Source: Streptomyces griseoluteus (GTDB lineage Bacteria > Actinomycetota > Actinomycetes > Streptomycetales > Streptomycetaceae). From it: a DNA stretch of 64,000 nucleotides. The position numbers and the translations under genes were made by a program. The stretch lies in assembly GCA_000717735.1 (NCBI GenBank), contig JOBE01000025.1:29681-93680 (forward strand). Reading direction: 5' to 3'. Shown here piece by piece: positions 17,457-25,810 of the stretch (position 1 is the first letter of the stretch; each line of letters opens with the position of its first letter). The notes beneath the pieces were generated by a model that saw nothing but the letters and a program-made list of their open reading frames with translations, did not search any database and was not told where the DNA came from.

Positions 17457-19355
17457 ATGACCGCGCCCTCCACCACCGCCCTCGGCCCCGCGAGCGATCT
17501 CGCCCAGGTCTTCGAGCTCGCCCAGCAGCTGAGGGTCGACTCCGTGCGGGCCAGCACCGCCGCCGGGTCGGGGCACCCCACCTCCAGCCTGTCCGCCGCC
17601 GACCTCATGGCGGTCCTGATGACCCGCCACCTGCGCTACGACTGGGACGCTCCCGACGATCCGGCGGCCGACCACCTGGTCTTCTCCAAGGGGCACGCCT
17701 CGCCGCTCCTGTACGCCATGTTCAAGGCGGCCGGTGCGATCGGCGACGACGAGCTGATGACGACCTACCGCCGCTCCGGCCACCGTCTGCAGGGCCACCC
17801 CACGCCCGTGCTGCCGTGGGTGGACGTGGCCACGGGCTCGCTCGGCCAGGGCGTCGCGTACGGCGTCGGAATGGCGCTGGCGGGCCGGGAGCTGGAGGGC
17901 CGGTCGTACCGGGTGTGGGTGCTGTGCGGTGACAGCGAGATGACCGAGGGCTCCGTGTGGGAGGCCCTGGACAAGGCCGGGCACCACCGGCTGGCCAACT
18001 TCACCGCCCTGATCGACGTGAACCGTCTCGGGCAGAGCGGGCCCACCGAGCTGGAATGGGACACGTCGGCCTATGCCCGCAGGGCCGAGGCCTTCGGGTG
18101 CCGGGCGATCGTGGTCGACGGCCACGACCTCGCGGCCGTCGACCGGGCCCTGACCACGGCCGCCGACGGACAGGCGCCCACCGTGGTCGTCGCCAGGACC
18201 GTCAAGGGCCGTGGTGTGACGGAGGTGGCCGACAAGAACGGCTGGCACGGCAAGCCGCTGCCCGGGGACATGGCGGACCGTGCCGTCGCCGAGCTCGGCG
18301 GCGTGCGCGACCTGCGGGTGCGCGGCCCCCGGCCGCCCGAGGCACCGCCGGTCACCGTGACACCGGCCCGGACCGGCGGACCGTCCTCGCCGCCTCGCTA
18401 CGACGTCGGCGACGAGGTCGCCACCCGGGTCGCCTTCGGCAGCGCCCTCGCCGCGCTCGGCGCGTCGCGGCCCGATGTCGTCGCGCTCGATGCCGAGGTC
18501 GGCAACTCCACCCACGCCGAGGACTTCCGCACGGCCCATCCGGAGCGGTACTTCCAGACGTACATCGCCGAGCAGCAGATGATCGCCGACGCCGTCGGCA
18601 TGGCGGTGCGCGGCTTCCGCCCGTACGCCACGACCTTCGCCGCCTTCCTGACGCGCGCCCACGACTTCATCCGCATGGCCGCCGTGTCGCAGATCGACAT
18701 GGCTCTGTGCGGCACCCACTGCGGTGTCGAGATCGGCGCGGACGGCCCTTCGCAGATGGGCCTCGAGGACCTCGCCATGATGCGGTCGGTGCACGGTTCG
18801 ACCGTTCTCTATCCCAGCGACGCCACCTCGGCGGTGGCCCTGACCCTCGCCATGGCCGATCTCGACGGCATCTCCTACCTGCGGACCACCCGTGGGGCCT
18901 ACCCCGTCCTCTACGCCGACGGCGAGTCCTTCCCGGTGGGCGGTTCCAAGACGCTCCGCCACGGTGACCACGACGAGGTCACCCTCGTCGGCGCGGGCGT
19001 CACCGTCCACGAGTGCCTCGCCGCCGCCGAGCGGCTGGCCGCCGACGGGGTCCGTGCCCGCGTCGTCGACCTGTACTCCGTGAAGCCGATCGACACCGGG
19101 GCCATCGCCCGCGCGGCCCGGGACACCGGTGCGCTCGTCGTCGTCGAGGACCATCATCCGGAGGGCGGGATCGGCGAGGCCGTCCTGTCGGCCCTCGCCA
19201 CGGACGCGCGGACCCGCGCCTCCGCCCATCCGGCCTTCGCCCACCTCGCCGTCACCGGTCTTCCGGGCTCCGGCACGTCCGGGGAACTCCTCGACGCGGC
19301 CGGCATCTCGCGCTCCCACATCGTCCGGGCCGCCCGGGCGCTGGTCGAGCGCTGA
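17457..19355 (+). CDS. tkt: Transketolase
   Basis: Protein of 632 residues. The N-terminal half has AGSGHPTSSLSAADLMAVLM, GSLGQGVAYGVGMAL and the thiamine diphosphate/Mg motif GDSEMTEGSVWEAL...LIDVNRLGQSG. The second half has the pyrimidine domain (AEQQMIADAVGMAVRGFRPYATTFAAFLTRAHD) with the cofactor-contacting Glu. The C-terminal transketolase domain ends in LPGSGTSGELL. It transfers two-carbon units between sugar phosphates in the pentose phosphate pathway. ATG follows AAAGGAC. The motif spelling differs from the housekeeping enzyme (GDGE.QEG), so this is likely a second isozyme, set among stress genes and remnants. Confidence 0.95.
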   Translation: MTAPSTTALGPASDLAQVFELAQQLRVDSVRASTAAGSGHPTSSLSAADLMAVLMTRHLRYDWDAPDDPAADHLVFSKGHASPLLYAMFKAAGAIGDDELMTTYRRSGHRLQGHPTPVLPWVDVATGSLGQGVAYGVGMALAGRELEGRSYRVWVLCGDSEMTEGSVWEALDKAGHHRLANFTALIDVNRLGQSGPTELEWDTSAYARRAEAFGCRAIVVDGHDLAAVDRALTTAADGQAPTVVVARTVKGRGVTEVADKNGWHGKPLPGDMADRAVAELGGVRDLRVRGPRPPEAPPVTVTPARTGGPSSPPRYDVGDEVATRVAFGSALAALGASRPDVVALDAEVGNSTHAEDFRTAHPERYFQTYIAEQQMIADAVGMAVRGFRPYATTFAAFLTRAHDFIRMAAVSQIDMALCGTHCGVEIGADGPSQMGLEDLAMMRSVHGSTVLYPSDATSAVALTLAMADLDGISYLRTTRGAYPVLYADGESFPVGGSKTLRHGDHDEVTLVGAGVTVHECLAAAERLAADGVRARVVDLYSVKPIDTGAIARAARDTGALVVVEDHHPEGGIGEAVLSALATDARTRASAHPAFAHLAVTGLPGSGTSGELLDAAGISRSHIVRAARALVER

Positions 19356-19870
19356 ATCCGGTTGTCGAGCGCTGCCGGTTCCCGGCGGGCGCCGAGGCGA
19401 TGGTCCGGCCAGGTCGGGCGGCTGTGGGGAAGCGACCCCCGGCTTCGACCTGGCCCTCCTGGTCGCCGTCCGCGGCAGGCGCGGGGGGGGTGCCGCCGTC
19501 GCGCCGCGTGCCACCACTGCCCGGACGGGAGGGGAAAGGTCCGGGCAGCGGCAACGGGCCCCTGCCCGGACGGTGCCGGTCCATGCGCCGCCGAATCTTC
19601 CGGTGTCTCCGCACCTGATCGGCAATATCCGTTATCCGAGGAGTAGCGCTGCTCGGCACGGGTAGCCGCACGGCGGGTTCTGGTTGGACGCTCCGGGACA
19701 CTTCCCGGACCGGGCCGAGATCTCCGGACCGGTCCAAGATCACCGGACCAGCCCGAGATCCTCCGGGCCGGTCGAGAGCCTCCGGCGTGCGTCCCGATCC
19801 GCCCCCGCCCCCGCCCTTCCGCTCCGCGCCCCGGGGGCAAGCCCGCCCGCCGACACCGGAAAGGCCCCCC
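19356..19870. other. Gene-free stretch between transketolase and the carbamoyltransferase remnant
   Basis: No credible coding sequence is seen in these 515 bp; the open frames are Arg/Pro/Gly-rich and match nothing recognised. It contains a G8 run near 19480-19490 and, towards the right, the degenerate direct repeats at 19714-19785. With remnants on both sides it may be decayed sequence. Confidence 0.6.
19714..19785. repeat. Degenerate tandem repeats of about 19-22 bp
   Basis: Three and a half copies of a unit like CGAGATCTCCGGACCGGTC follow each other: CCGAGATCTCCGGACCGGTC, CAAGATCACCGGACCAGCC, CGAGATCCTCCGGGCCGGTC and GAGAGCCTCCGG. They are noncoding. Function unknown. Confidence 0.75.
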
Positions 19871-20179
19871 ATGCGTGTACTCGGCGTCAACGCCCTCTTC
19901 CACGACCCCGCCGCGGCCGGGGAGGAACGCTTCTCGCGCCGCAAGCACGGCAAGCGGCCCGTCCCGCTCTCCGCCTGGGAACTGCCCGAGCACCTGTCCG
20001 AGCAGTGGCAGACCGTCGGCGTCACCAGCGCGCGGCGGACACCAGTCCGCCGACGCTCATCGCCCACGAGACCGACGTGGGAACGGACCTCGGGCGGACC
20101 GTCGCCGGGTCGCCGCCGCGACGGAGGAGTCCTACCGGTCGGTCGTCGCCGCCCGCGGCCGCTGGCCGCGACGCCGTGA
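19871..20179 (+). pseudogene. Carbamoyltransferase N-terminal remnant
   Basis: ATG 19871 follows GGAAAGG. MRVLGVNALFHDPAA, then EERFSRRKHGKRPVP and SAWELPEHLSEQW match the N-terminus of NodU/CmcH-like carbamoyltransferases, which begin MxVLGxNAxFHDPAA...AxEEERFSRxKHGKRPVPFSAWELP. About 15 residues between the two blocks are missing. The ~450-residue remainder is absent; the frame is lost about 60 residues in. A damaged fragment, not a working enzyme. Confidence 0.7.
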
Positions 20180-20222
20180 ACCGCCCGGCGCGGCGCGAAG
20201 AGACGGGAAGGAGGTGGCCGTG

Positions 20223-21404
20223 ATGAAGGCCGTCACATGGCAGGGCAGGCGACAGGTCTCGGTGGAGACGGTGCCGGATCCCGCCATCCAGGAGCCCACC
20301 GACGTGATCGTGCGGATCACGACGTCCGGGCTGTGCGGATCCGATCTCCATCTGTACGAGGTGCTGGGGCCGTTCCTCGATCCGGGGGACGTGCTGGGGC
20401 ACGAGCCGATGGGCGTGGTCGAGGAGGTGGGCCCCGAGGTGCGGCGGATCCGGCCGGGCAGCCGGGTCGTGGTCCCGTTCAACATCTCCTGCGGTACCTG
20501 CGCGATGTGCGCCCGCGGTCTGCACTCCCAGTGCGAGACGACGCAGGTGCACGCGTACGGCACGGGGGCGGCCCTGTTCGGCTACACCAAGCTGTACGGG
20601 CAGGTGCCGGGCGGTCAGGCCGAGTACCTGCGGGTGCCGTTCGGGAACAGCCTGCCGATCCCGGTGCCGGAGGGCCCACCGGACGACCGCTTCGTCTACC
20701 TCTCGGACGTGCTGCCGACGGCGTGGCAGGCCGTCGAGTACGCGGAGGTGCCGCCCGGCGGCTCGGTCGCGGTGCTCGGGCTCGGCCCGATCGGCGACAT
20801 GGCCTCCCGGATCGCCCTTCTGAGGGGAGCCGGCCTGGTCATCGGGATCGATCCCGTACCTGAAAGACGCGACCGCGCGGCGGCCCGGGGCGTACACACC
20901 CTGGATCCGGCCGAGGACGACGGACTGGTCGACCGGGTACGCGACCTGACGGACGGCCGGGGGCCCGACGCGGTCGTCGACGCCGTCGGCATGGAGGCCC
21001 ACGGCGCGCCGATCGCCCGCGGTCTGCAGTCGCTGGTCGGCCGTCTGCCCGACGCCCTCGCCGGGCGCCTGATGCGCCGTTACGGCGTCGACCGGCTCTC
21101 CGCGCTGCACCTGGCGGTCGAGTTGGTACGCCGAGGGGGCACGGTGTCGCTGGCGGGCGTCTACGGGGGTGCGGCCGATCCGATGCCGCTCGTCGTGATG
21201 TTCGACAAGCAGATCCGGCTCCACATGGGCCAGGCGAACGTCCTGCGCTGGGTGGAGAAGCTGCGGCCCCTCCTCGGGGACGACGATCCGCTGGGACTCG
21301 ACGGCTTCGCCACGCACCGCCTTCCGCTCGCGGAGGCACCGGACGCCTACGAGATGTTCCAGACCAAGCGGGACGGCGCGGTCAAGATCCTCTTCAAGCC
21401 GTGA
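20223..21404 (+). CDS. Zinc-dependent alcohol dehydrogenase (MDR superfamily)
   Basis: Protein of 393 residues. Catalytic zinc ligands are in GLCGSDLH and GHEPMGVVEEVG. The structural zinc site is CGTCAMCARGLHSQCE (C-x2-C-x2-C-x7-C). The Rossmann motif is VLGLGPIGDMASR. The sequence resembles the formaldehyde-dehydrogenase-like group of MDR enzymes that act without glutathione. It oxidises an alcohol or aldehyde adduct with NAD(P). GGAAGGAGG stands eight bases before ATG 20223. The substrate is not determined. Confidence 0.92.
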   Translation: MKAVTWQGRRQVSVETVPDPAIQEPTDVIVRITTSGLCGSDLHLYEVLGPFLDPGDVLGHEPMGVVEEVGPEVRRIRPGSRVVVPFNISCGTCAMCARGLHSQCETTQVHAYGTGAALFGYTKLYGQVPGGQAEYLRVPFGNSLPIPVPEGPPDDRFVYLSDVLPTAWQAVEYAEVPPGGSVAVLGLGPIGDMASRIALLRGAGLVIGIDPVPERRDRAAARGVHTLDPAEDDGLVDRVRDLTDGRGPDAVVDAVGMEAHGAPIARGLQSLVGRLPDALAGRLMRRYGVDRLSALHLAVELVRRGGTVSLAGVYGGAADPMPLVVMFDKQIRLHMGQANVLRWVEKLRPLLGDDDPLGLDGFATHRLPLAEAPDAYEMFQTKRDGAVKILFKP

Positions 21405-21527
21405 GGCCGGCCGGCGTACGGGCCGGCGAGGGAACCTCTCCCCCGGCGTGTGCGGGACACGGCAGCGGGTAGCCGCCGCGGCGAGACACCCGCGCACGAG
21501 GAGTGCGTACCGAGGAGGTGGTGCGTG

Positions 21528-22004
21528 ATGTCCCCCAGCACCGTAGGAGGCCGGCGCGGGCGCCGGGCCGTCCCGGGCGTCCTGGTCGCGGCGGGCGCGG
21601 CGTTCGTGCTCGCCCTGACCGGATGCTCCGACGACGGCGGCGGGTCCGGCGGCGTCGCGGACGACCGGGCGGACGCCACGGCGGCCGTCTGCGAGGAGTT
21701 GACGGGTCTCCGGGGCCACAGCAGCGAGATGCGGAACCTGAACCCGTCCGAGACGGTTCAGGGCATCCAGGACGTCAGGGCCGACATGACCGACGACATG
21801 GCGGAGATCCGGGACGCCGCCGAGGAGGCCGGTGTGAACACCGACGCCCTGCAGGCGGCCTTCCGGGAGCTGGACGTCACGATGGACCACCTGGACAGGA
21901 ACATGACCGGGCCGGCGGCGGTCGACCAGGTCACCCCGCATCTGGACAAGCTGGACAAGGAGATCACGAACACGGAGAACCTCGCCGGATGCGTCCCTGC
22001 ATGA
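21528..22004 (+). CDS. Small secreted lipoprotein
   Basis: Protein of 158 residues. A basic N-terminus, a hydrophobic stretch (VLVAAGAAFVLA) and the lipobox LTGC at about residue 34 mark a lipoprotein. The mature part is mostly helical and acidic, with spaced Met and Asp (MTDDMAEIRDAAEEAG), and has a second and third Cys. GAGGAGG lies nine bases before ATG. The family is not recognised; the helical pattern would fit a surface-attached bundle. Confidence 0.8.
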   Translation: MSPSTVGGRRGRRAVPGVLVAAGAAFVLALTGCSDDGGGSGGVADDRADATAAVCEELTGLRGHSSEMRNLNPSETVQGIQDVRADMTDDMAEIRDAAEEAGVNTDALQAAFRELDVTMDHLDRNMTGPAAVDQVTPHLDKLDKEITNTENLAGCVPA

Positions 22005-22076
22005 GGCGTCGCGACACTCCTGACGATCCGGGAGACGTCCTGGCCCTGAGGCGAGCACCGTGCCGCGCCGGTGCCG

Positions 22077-22760
22077 TCAGCCCTCCACCCCGGTCGCCGT
22101 GTGGGCGGCGCCCACCGGCTTGGACTCCGGGGAGCCGCGCTGCCTCAGGTAGACGGAGAGGATCGCCATGGAGGCGACGGCGAGCAGCTCGGACTGCCAG
22201 TTCTGGAGCGTGCGGTTCCAGAACTCGGCGGAGAGGACGTACGTGCTCCAGCCGACCGGGTCCTGGAGTGCACGGAGCTGTCCCTCGTTGTAGGTGACGA
22301 CGCCGGTGACGGACTGGGCCAGCCAGGACAGCAGGAAGATCAGGCACATCACGATGCCGAGGGAGTTCGAGTAGAGGCTCTGCCGCAGTCCGCCGGCGGA
22401 GGCGGCGCGGGGCGACTCGGGGGTCGCGTACGCGCCGGTCTTCTGCCGCTCGTCCGACTCCCGGCCGATGCTGTCGACCTCCTTCGACTCCGGCGAACCG
22501 CGCTGGACCAGCCAGACGGTGCCGAAGGCGAAGAGGAAGAACTGGAGGAACTCCGACTGCCAGTTCTCGGTGACGTCGACGAGGAAGTCGGAGGTCAGCA
22601 CGTACTCGCCGCATCCGACGGGATGCAGTCCCGACGAGCGCAGGACGGTGTTGAGCTCCGCGCAGCCGGCGAAGGCCTGGCCCGTCAGGGTGAGCAGGAA
22701 CGCCGTGCCGAAGGCGAGGGTCAGGCCGTTGTCGCGGAGGAAGCGCAGGGGACCGCTCAT
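22077..22760 (-). CDS. DUF6766 membrane protein with two homologous halves
   Basis: Protein of 227 residues with about four TM helices. Residues 60-100 (TENWQSEFLQFFLFAFGTVWLVQRGSPESK, split by one residue) and about 180-220 (QNWQSELLAVASMAILSVYLRQRGSPESKP, likewise) are clear copies. Each half is preceded by a TM helix and a GY/STYVL segment, so the protein is an internal tandem duplication. ATG 22760 overlaps the stop of the 27-residue gene upstream (ATGA). Function unknown; its coupling to a mini membrane protein and a lipoprotein suggests an envelope complex. Confidence 0.85.
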   Translation of the reverse strand: MSGPLRFLRDNGLTLAFGTAFLLTLTGQAFAGCAELNTVLRSSGLHPVGCGEYVLTSDFLVDVTENWQSEFLQFFLFAFGTVWLVQRGSPESKEVDSIGRESDERQKTGAYATPESPRAASAGGLRQSLYSNSLGIVMCLIFLLSWLAQSVTGVVTYNEGQLRALQDPVGWSTYVLSAEFWNRTLQNWQSELLAVASMAILSVYLRQRGSPESKPVGAAHTATGVEG

Positions 22761-22840
22761 CGCTGCATCAGCCCCACCGTCAGCGCGAGGGCGAGGCCCA
22801 CGGTGACGACCACCAGACAGAGCACGAACACGGTACGCAC
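22757..22840 (-). CDS. 27-residue single-TM mini protein
   Basis: GTG 22840 follows AAGGGGGA. The peptide is one hydrophobic helix with a basic end, MRTVFVLCLVVVTVGLAL then ALTVGLMQR, and its TGA overlaps the ATG of the DUF6766 gene. The gene upstream ends one base before its start, so three genes are packed without gaps. Size and packing suggest a small membrane subunit, analogous to the tiny subunits of membrane complexes; no homologue is recognised. Confidence 0.75.
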   Translation of the reverse strand: MRTVFVLCLVVVTVGLALALTVGLMQR

Positions 22841-22841
22841 C

Positions 22842-23243
22842 TCAGTCCCCCTTCACTTCGCACCGGGCCGGGCGTCCGGGCCTCGGTACGCATCCGGCCG
22901 CCGTGACCTTCCAGCCCTCGGGGAAGGAGGCGAGGAAGACGCTGTCGCGCGCGAACACGACCCTGGCCTGTTCTCCGTAGACGTCGGTGGCGAGCGGTTC
23001 CCCCGCGACGGTGTCGAGCCGCAGCGCGGCCAGGGCGGTGGGACAGGGTCCGTCCTGCTCCAGCTCCTCGCGGGTGGCCGGCGCCAGCGCCTCGCAGGCC
23101 CGGACCTCGTCGGAGGCGCGCAGCGCCGCCCCGAAGCCGAGGGCAGCCGACCGCGCCGCGGACGCGCGCTCCTCGACGCTCCCGCATCCGGCGAGCCCGA
23201 GACACAGGACGCTCATCAGGAGACAGGCGGTGATCGGACGCAT
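22842..23243 (-). CDS. Secreted lipoprotein, first gene of the DUF6766 operon
   Basis: Protein of 133 residues. A signal peptide ends in the lipobox LAGC (about residue 20). The mature domain has four further Cys (CEALAP, GPCPTALAAL, AAGCVPRPGRPARC) and the RVVFARDSVFLASFPEGWKVTAAGC segment found in many actinobacterial lipoproteins. It is coupled to the 27-residue protein and DUF6766. Function unknown. Confidence 0.8.
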   Translation of the reverse strand: MRPITACLLMSVLCLGLAGCGSVEERASAARSAALGFGAALRASDEVRACEALAPATREELEQDGPCPTALAALRLDTVAGEPLATDVYGEQARVVFARDSVFLASFPEGWKVTAAGCVPRPGRPARCEVKGD

Positions 23244-23318
23244 GGGACCGAGGATGGACCGCCGTACGACGGCCGCTCCGGTCGGATGGTCTGACACGCG
23301 CGGGGTTGACCCGTGCGG

Positions 23319-23347
23319 CGTACCCGCCGGAACCGCCGGCGGGTACG
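23319..23347. terminator. Hairpin after the baeRF2 gene
   Basis: A perfect 12-bp stem (CGTACCCGCCGG / CCGGCGGGTACG) with a 5-nt loop. It lies just past the stop of the 23369-24538 gene and upstream of the lipoprotein operon, so it separates the two minus-strand units. Confidence 0.7.
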
Positions 23348-23368
23348 GGGCGCTCGGGGGTCGGTCGG

Positions 23369-24538
23369 TCAGACGGTCGTCGGCGTCGGGCCGGAGGTCC
23401 AGCGCAGTACGGCGCCGAGACCGCCCGCCGGGCCCGTCATGTCCTCGGGCACCACGAGCACTTCGGAGTCGGCGGCGACGCAGGCACGCAGCAGGGCGTC
23501 GTCGGCGCGGGCCTCCTCGGCCCTGCCGAACCCCCAGCCCTTCGCCTCGGTGCGGCCGACGGCGATGTCGTACGCGCCGGTGCCGACCCAGACCGGTCGC
23601 CCGGCGTCGGAGGCGTCGTGACCGAGGAGCAGGGTGGCGACCTGGTGTTCCCGTGCGGCCTCCACCACGGCGGGTACGCCTTCGGCGGCGGGGCCGGGAG
23701 CGGTCTCGACGGTCGACTCGCGGTGCTCGCCGGGCCGCCCGCGCGCCGCGCGGAACGCGTCGAGCGTGCGCTGCACCCGTTCGCGGGCGTACCGCGAGCG
23801 GGCCTCCTCGATCTGGCGGGCGAGGTTCTCGGTGGACGCGCCGGGGGCCCGGCTGCCGTTCTCCACCTCGACGGCGATGTTCCGCAGCTGCTGCGGGAGC
23901 CGCTCCCGTACGGCCTTGCGCTCGCGTGCGTCGCCGGCCAGGACGAGCAGCGTGCCGCCGTCCTGGGGGCAGCGCCGGGCGATCTCGGCGGCGATGATCT
24001 CGGCCGTCTCGTCCCAGGCGTCCTCGACCTTGTTGGTGTAGTGCCACTCGTACCGGTCCTCGGGGACGCTGCGGTGGCCGCGGCCCTGCCACTGCTCCCC
24101 CTCGGCCGTGCCCATGCGCTCCCTGCCGAAGGAGTGCCACCGCTCCAGGTCGGCGCCCGTGCGGTCGATCAGGGCGACCTGGCAGTCCGGTTCGTCGGTC
24201 CGCAGGAACACCAGCGGGGCGATGTGCGGGAGGCCCGACCAGGTCACCTCGACGGCCGGCGGGGCCACCGGGAGGGGCAGGTCGAGCACGATCTCGCCGG
24301 CCGTGGCGAAGAGGGCGCGGCCGGGCGGCGCAGCGGAGGCCGGCTCGGCCGCGAGCCGTTCGGCGACCGCGCGGACGGTGGCCGGATCGGTGCCCGCGTC
24401 GACGAGCTGTGCGACGACGGACCGGTCACGGAGTTTCTGGATCTTCGCCGCGTCCTCGGTGGCCCGGTTCGTCTCGAGGTAGACGGAGGCCCAGGGTCCG
24501 GAACGTTCCAGAAGCGGTTTGAGGAAGTCGAGGTCCAT
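23369..24538 (-). CDS. baeRF2-domain protein (Rv2629-like, bacterial eRF1-related)
   Basis: Protein of 389 residues starting MDLDFLKPLLERSGPWASVYLETNRATEDA, the typical start of Rv2629-like proteins. A long helix after ETAEIIAAEIARR, a central GGTLLVLAGDARERKAVRERLP and the late DALLRACVAADSEVLVVPEDM segments fit the bacterial/archaeal eRF1-like (Vms1-like) fold. Relatives bind ribosomes or act in peptidyl-tRNA release; M. tuberculosis Rv2629 is a dormancy gene. This suggests a ribosome-linked stress role, not shown here. Confidence 0.87.
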   Translation of the reverse strand: MDLDFLKPLLERSGPWASVYLETNRATEDAAKIQKLRDRSVVAQLVDAGTDPATVRAVAERLAAEPASAAPPGRALFATAGEIVLDLPLPVAPPAVEVTWSGLPHIAPLVFLRTDEPDCQVALIDRTGADLERWHSFGRERMGTAEGEQWQGRGHRSVPEDRYEWHYTNKVEDAWDETAEIIAAEIARRCPQDGGTLLVLAGDARERKAVRERLPQQLRNIAVEVENGSRAPGASTENLARQIEEARSRYARERVQRTLDAFRAARGRPGEHRESTVETAPGPAAEGVPAVVEAAREHQVATLLLGHDASDAGRPVWVGTGAYDIAVGRTEAKGWGFGRAEEARADDALLRACVAADSEVLVVPEDMTGPAGGLGAVLRWTSGPTPTTV

Positions 24539-24631
24539 GGTGTCCCCAGAGATGTCGGGCGGGCATCGCTGCCCGAGCCCTCGCCTTTCGGTCGGTCACG
24601 GGTCGCCCGGCCGATTGCCGGTCACTGTCGG

Positions 24632-24850
24632 TCACCTTCCGCGGCGCCCCTTCGTCGCCTTCGTGCCGTCCTCGTCGTCCGTCCCGCGTTCGCCCTCCGC
24701 CTGGGAGGGAGTGGTCTGCCGCATCGCGTCGTCGCCGTCGCCCAGCAGCTGTGCCTCGCGGACGCGGGCGGCCTCACGGTCCAGCTCATGCTGCCGCCGC
24801 GCCGCGTCGTCCGACGTGTGCTCGCGGGGTCCGTCCCTGCGCGCGCTCAT
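24632..24850 (-). CDS. Small highly charged protein
   Basis: ATG 24850 follows GGAGGAAGG by four bases, one of the best ribosome sites in the window, which is why this start is chosen within a longer frame. The 72-residue product is almost all polar (DDAARRQHELDREAARVREAQLL, with one residue break, is a likely coiled helix) and ends in KATKGRRGR. No family is recognised. It lies among small stress-type genes. Confidence 0.65.
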   Translation of the reverse strand: MSARRDGPREHTSDDAARRQHELDREAARVREAQLLGDGDDAMRQTTPSQAEGERGTDDEDGTKATKGRRGR

Positions 24851-24926
24851 GGCCTTCCTCCACTCGTCGAGGTCTTCGGAGGGCGACTGCCCCGGCTCAC
24901 GGCGGGCATGCGGTGTGCCTCCACGG

Positions 24927-25436
24927 CTACGGTTCGTTCTCGGGCGCCGCCCGCTCCTCCTCGGTCCTGTCCGCCGCGGTGTCCACGTGCATCGCGGCCT
25001 CCTCGGCGGGTGCGGCCCCGTCGTCCGGGCCGACGTCCCGGGCGACGGCGCGGTCCACCCGGCCCGGCCGCGTGGCGACCGGCGCGAGCCGGCCGGCCCG
25101 GGTGGCACCGGCCTCCTCGTCGACCGGTTCGCCCGCCCCCTCCGGCAGGTCCCCGATACCGTCGCCCTCCGGCGGCGGCACGTCCGGGACCTCCTGGGCG
25201 AGCCTGTCGTCGAGCGGCTCGCCCTCCCGCTGTTCGCGCTGTGTGGTGCCGTGCCGGGTGACGCCGCGCGGGCGCTCGGGCGGGGAGTAGCCGGGGACGG
25301 ACATGTCCTCGAGCGGGTCCGTCACGATCGCGTTGTCCGGATCGAGTTCACCGGAGGGCCGGTTGGCCGCGTCGGAGTGGGTGGGCTGGTAGACGTCGTC
25401 GCCGCGGGCGCCGGGGTCGGGCTCGTTGCGGGCCAT
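24927..25436 (-). CDS. DUF5709 protein
   Basis: Protein of 169 residues. The pattern DDVYQPTHSDAANRPSGELD, DPLEDMSVPGYSPPERPRGV, TTQREQREGEPLDDRLAQEVPDV is the conserved core of DUF5709, an acidic, largely disordered family frequent in Streptomyces. The C-terminal third is Glu/Ala-rich. ATG 25436 follows AAGGGAA. Function unknown; the neighbourhood suggests a stress protein. Confidence 0.88.
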   Translation of the reverse strand: MARNEPDPGARGDDVYQPTHSDAANRPSGELDPDNAIVTDPLEDMSVPGYSPPERPRGVTRHGTTQREQREGEPLDDRLAQEVPDVPPPEGDGIGDLPEGAGEPVDEEAGATRAGRLAPVATRPGRVDRAVARDVGPDDGAAPAEEAAMHVDTAADRTEEERAAPENEP

Positions 25437-25498
25437 GGCCGGTTCCCTTCGTCTCGGTGGGAGGGCGGGTGGTCGGGGTGGTGCGGGCCGGTGCCCGG

Positions 25499-25723
25499 TC
25501 AGTCGGTGGCCAGGATGATCGCGTACACCACGAAGAACAGGGCGCACACGACGACCAGCGTCCACAGCAGCAGGAGGGGGCCGGTGGTCCAGCCCCGCCG
25601 GGGCGGCCGGTGCGGGCCGGTGCCCGTGCCGGTCCCCGACTCCGCCGGGGGTGTCTCGCCGGGTCGCATGCCGCCGTCCGGGAGGTTCCTGGGGTCCGGG
25701 TCGGGGTTGCTCGGTGCGGTCAT
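25499..25723 (-). CDS. DUF6480 small membrane protein
   Basis: Protein of 74 residues. A Pro/Gly-rich N-terminus (SNPDPDPRNLPDGG, GMRPGETPPAES) precedes one C-terminal TM helix (LLLLWTLVVVCALFFVVYAI). This matches the DUF6480 plan. Function unknown. Confidence 0.82.
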   Translation of the reverse strand: MTAPSNPDPDPRNLPDGGMRPGETPPAESGTGTGTGPHRPPRRGWTTGPLLLLWTLVVVCALFFVVYAIILATD

Positions 25724-25810
25724 GGCGTCTCATCTCCCTGCGGGGTACGGAGGGTCCGTACGGTCGAACGGCCCGGTCCCGGCACTCCGGCGACGCGTCC
25801 CGGGCCGTCC

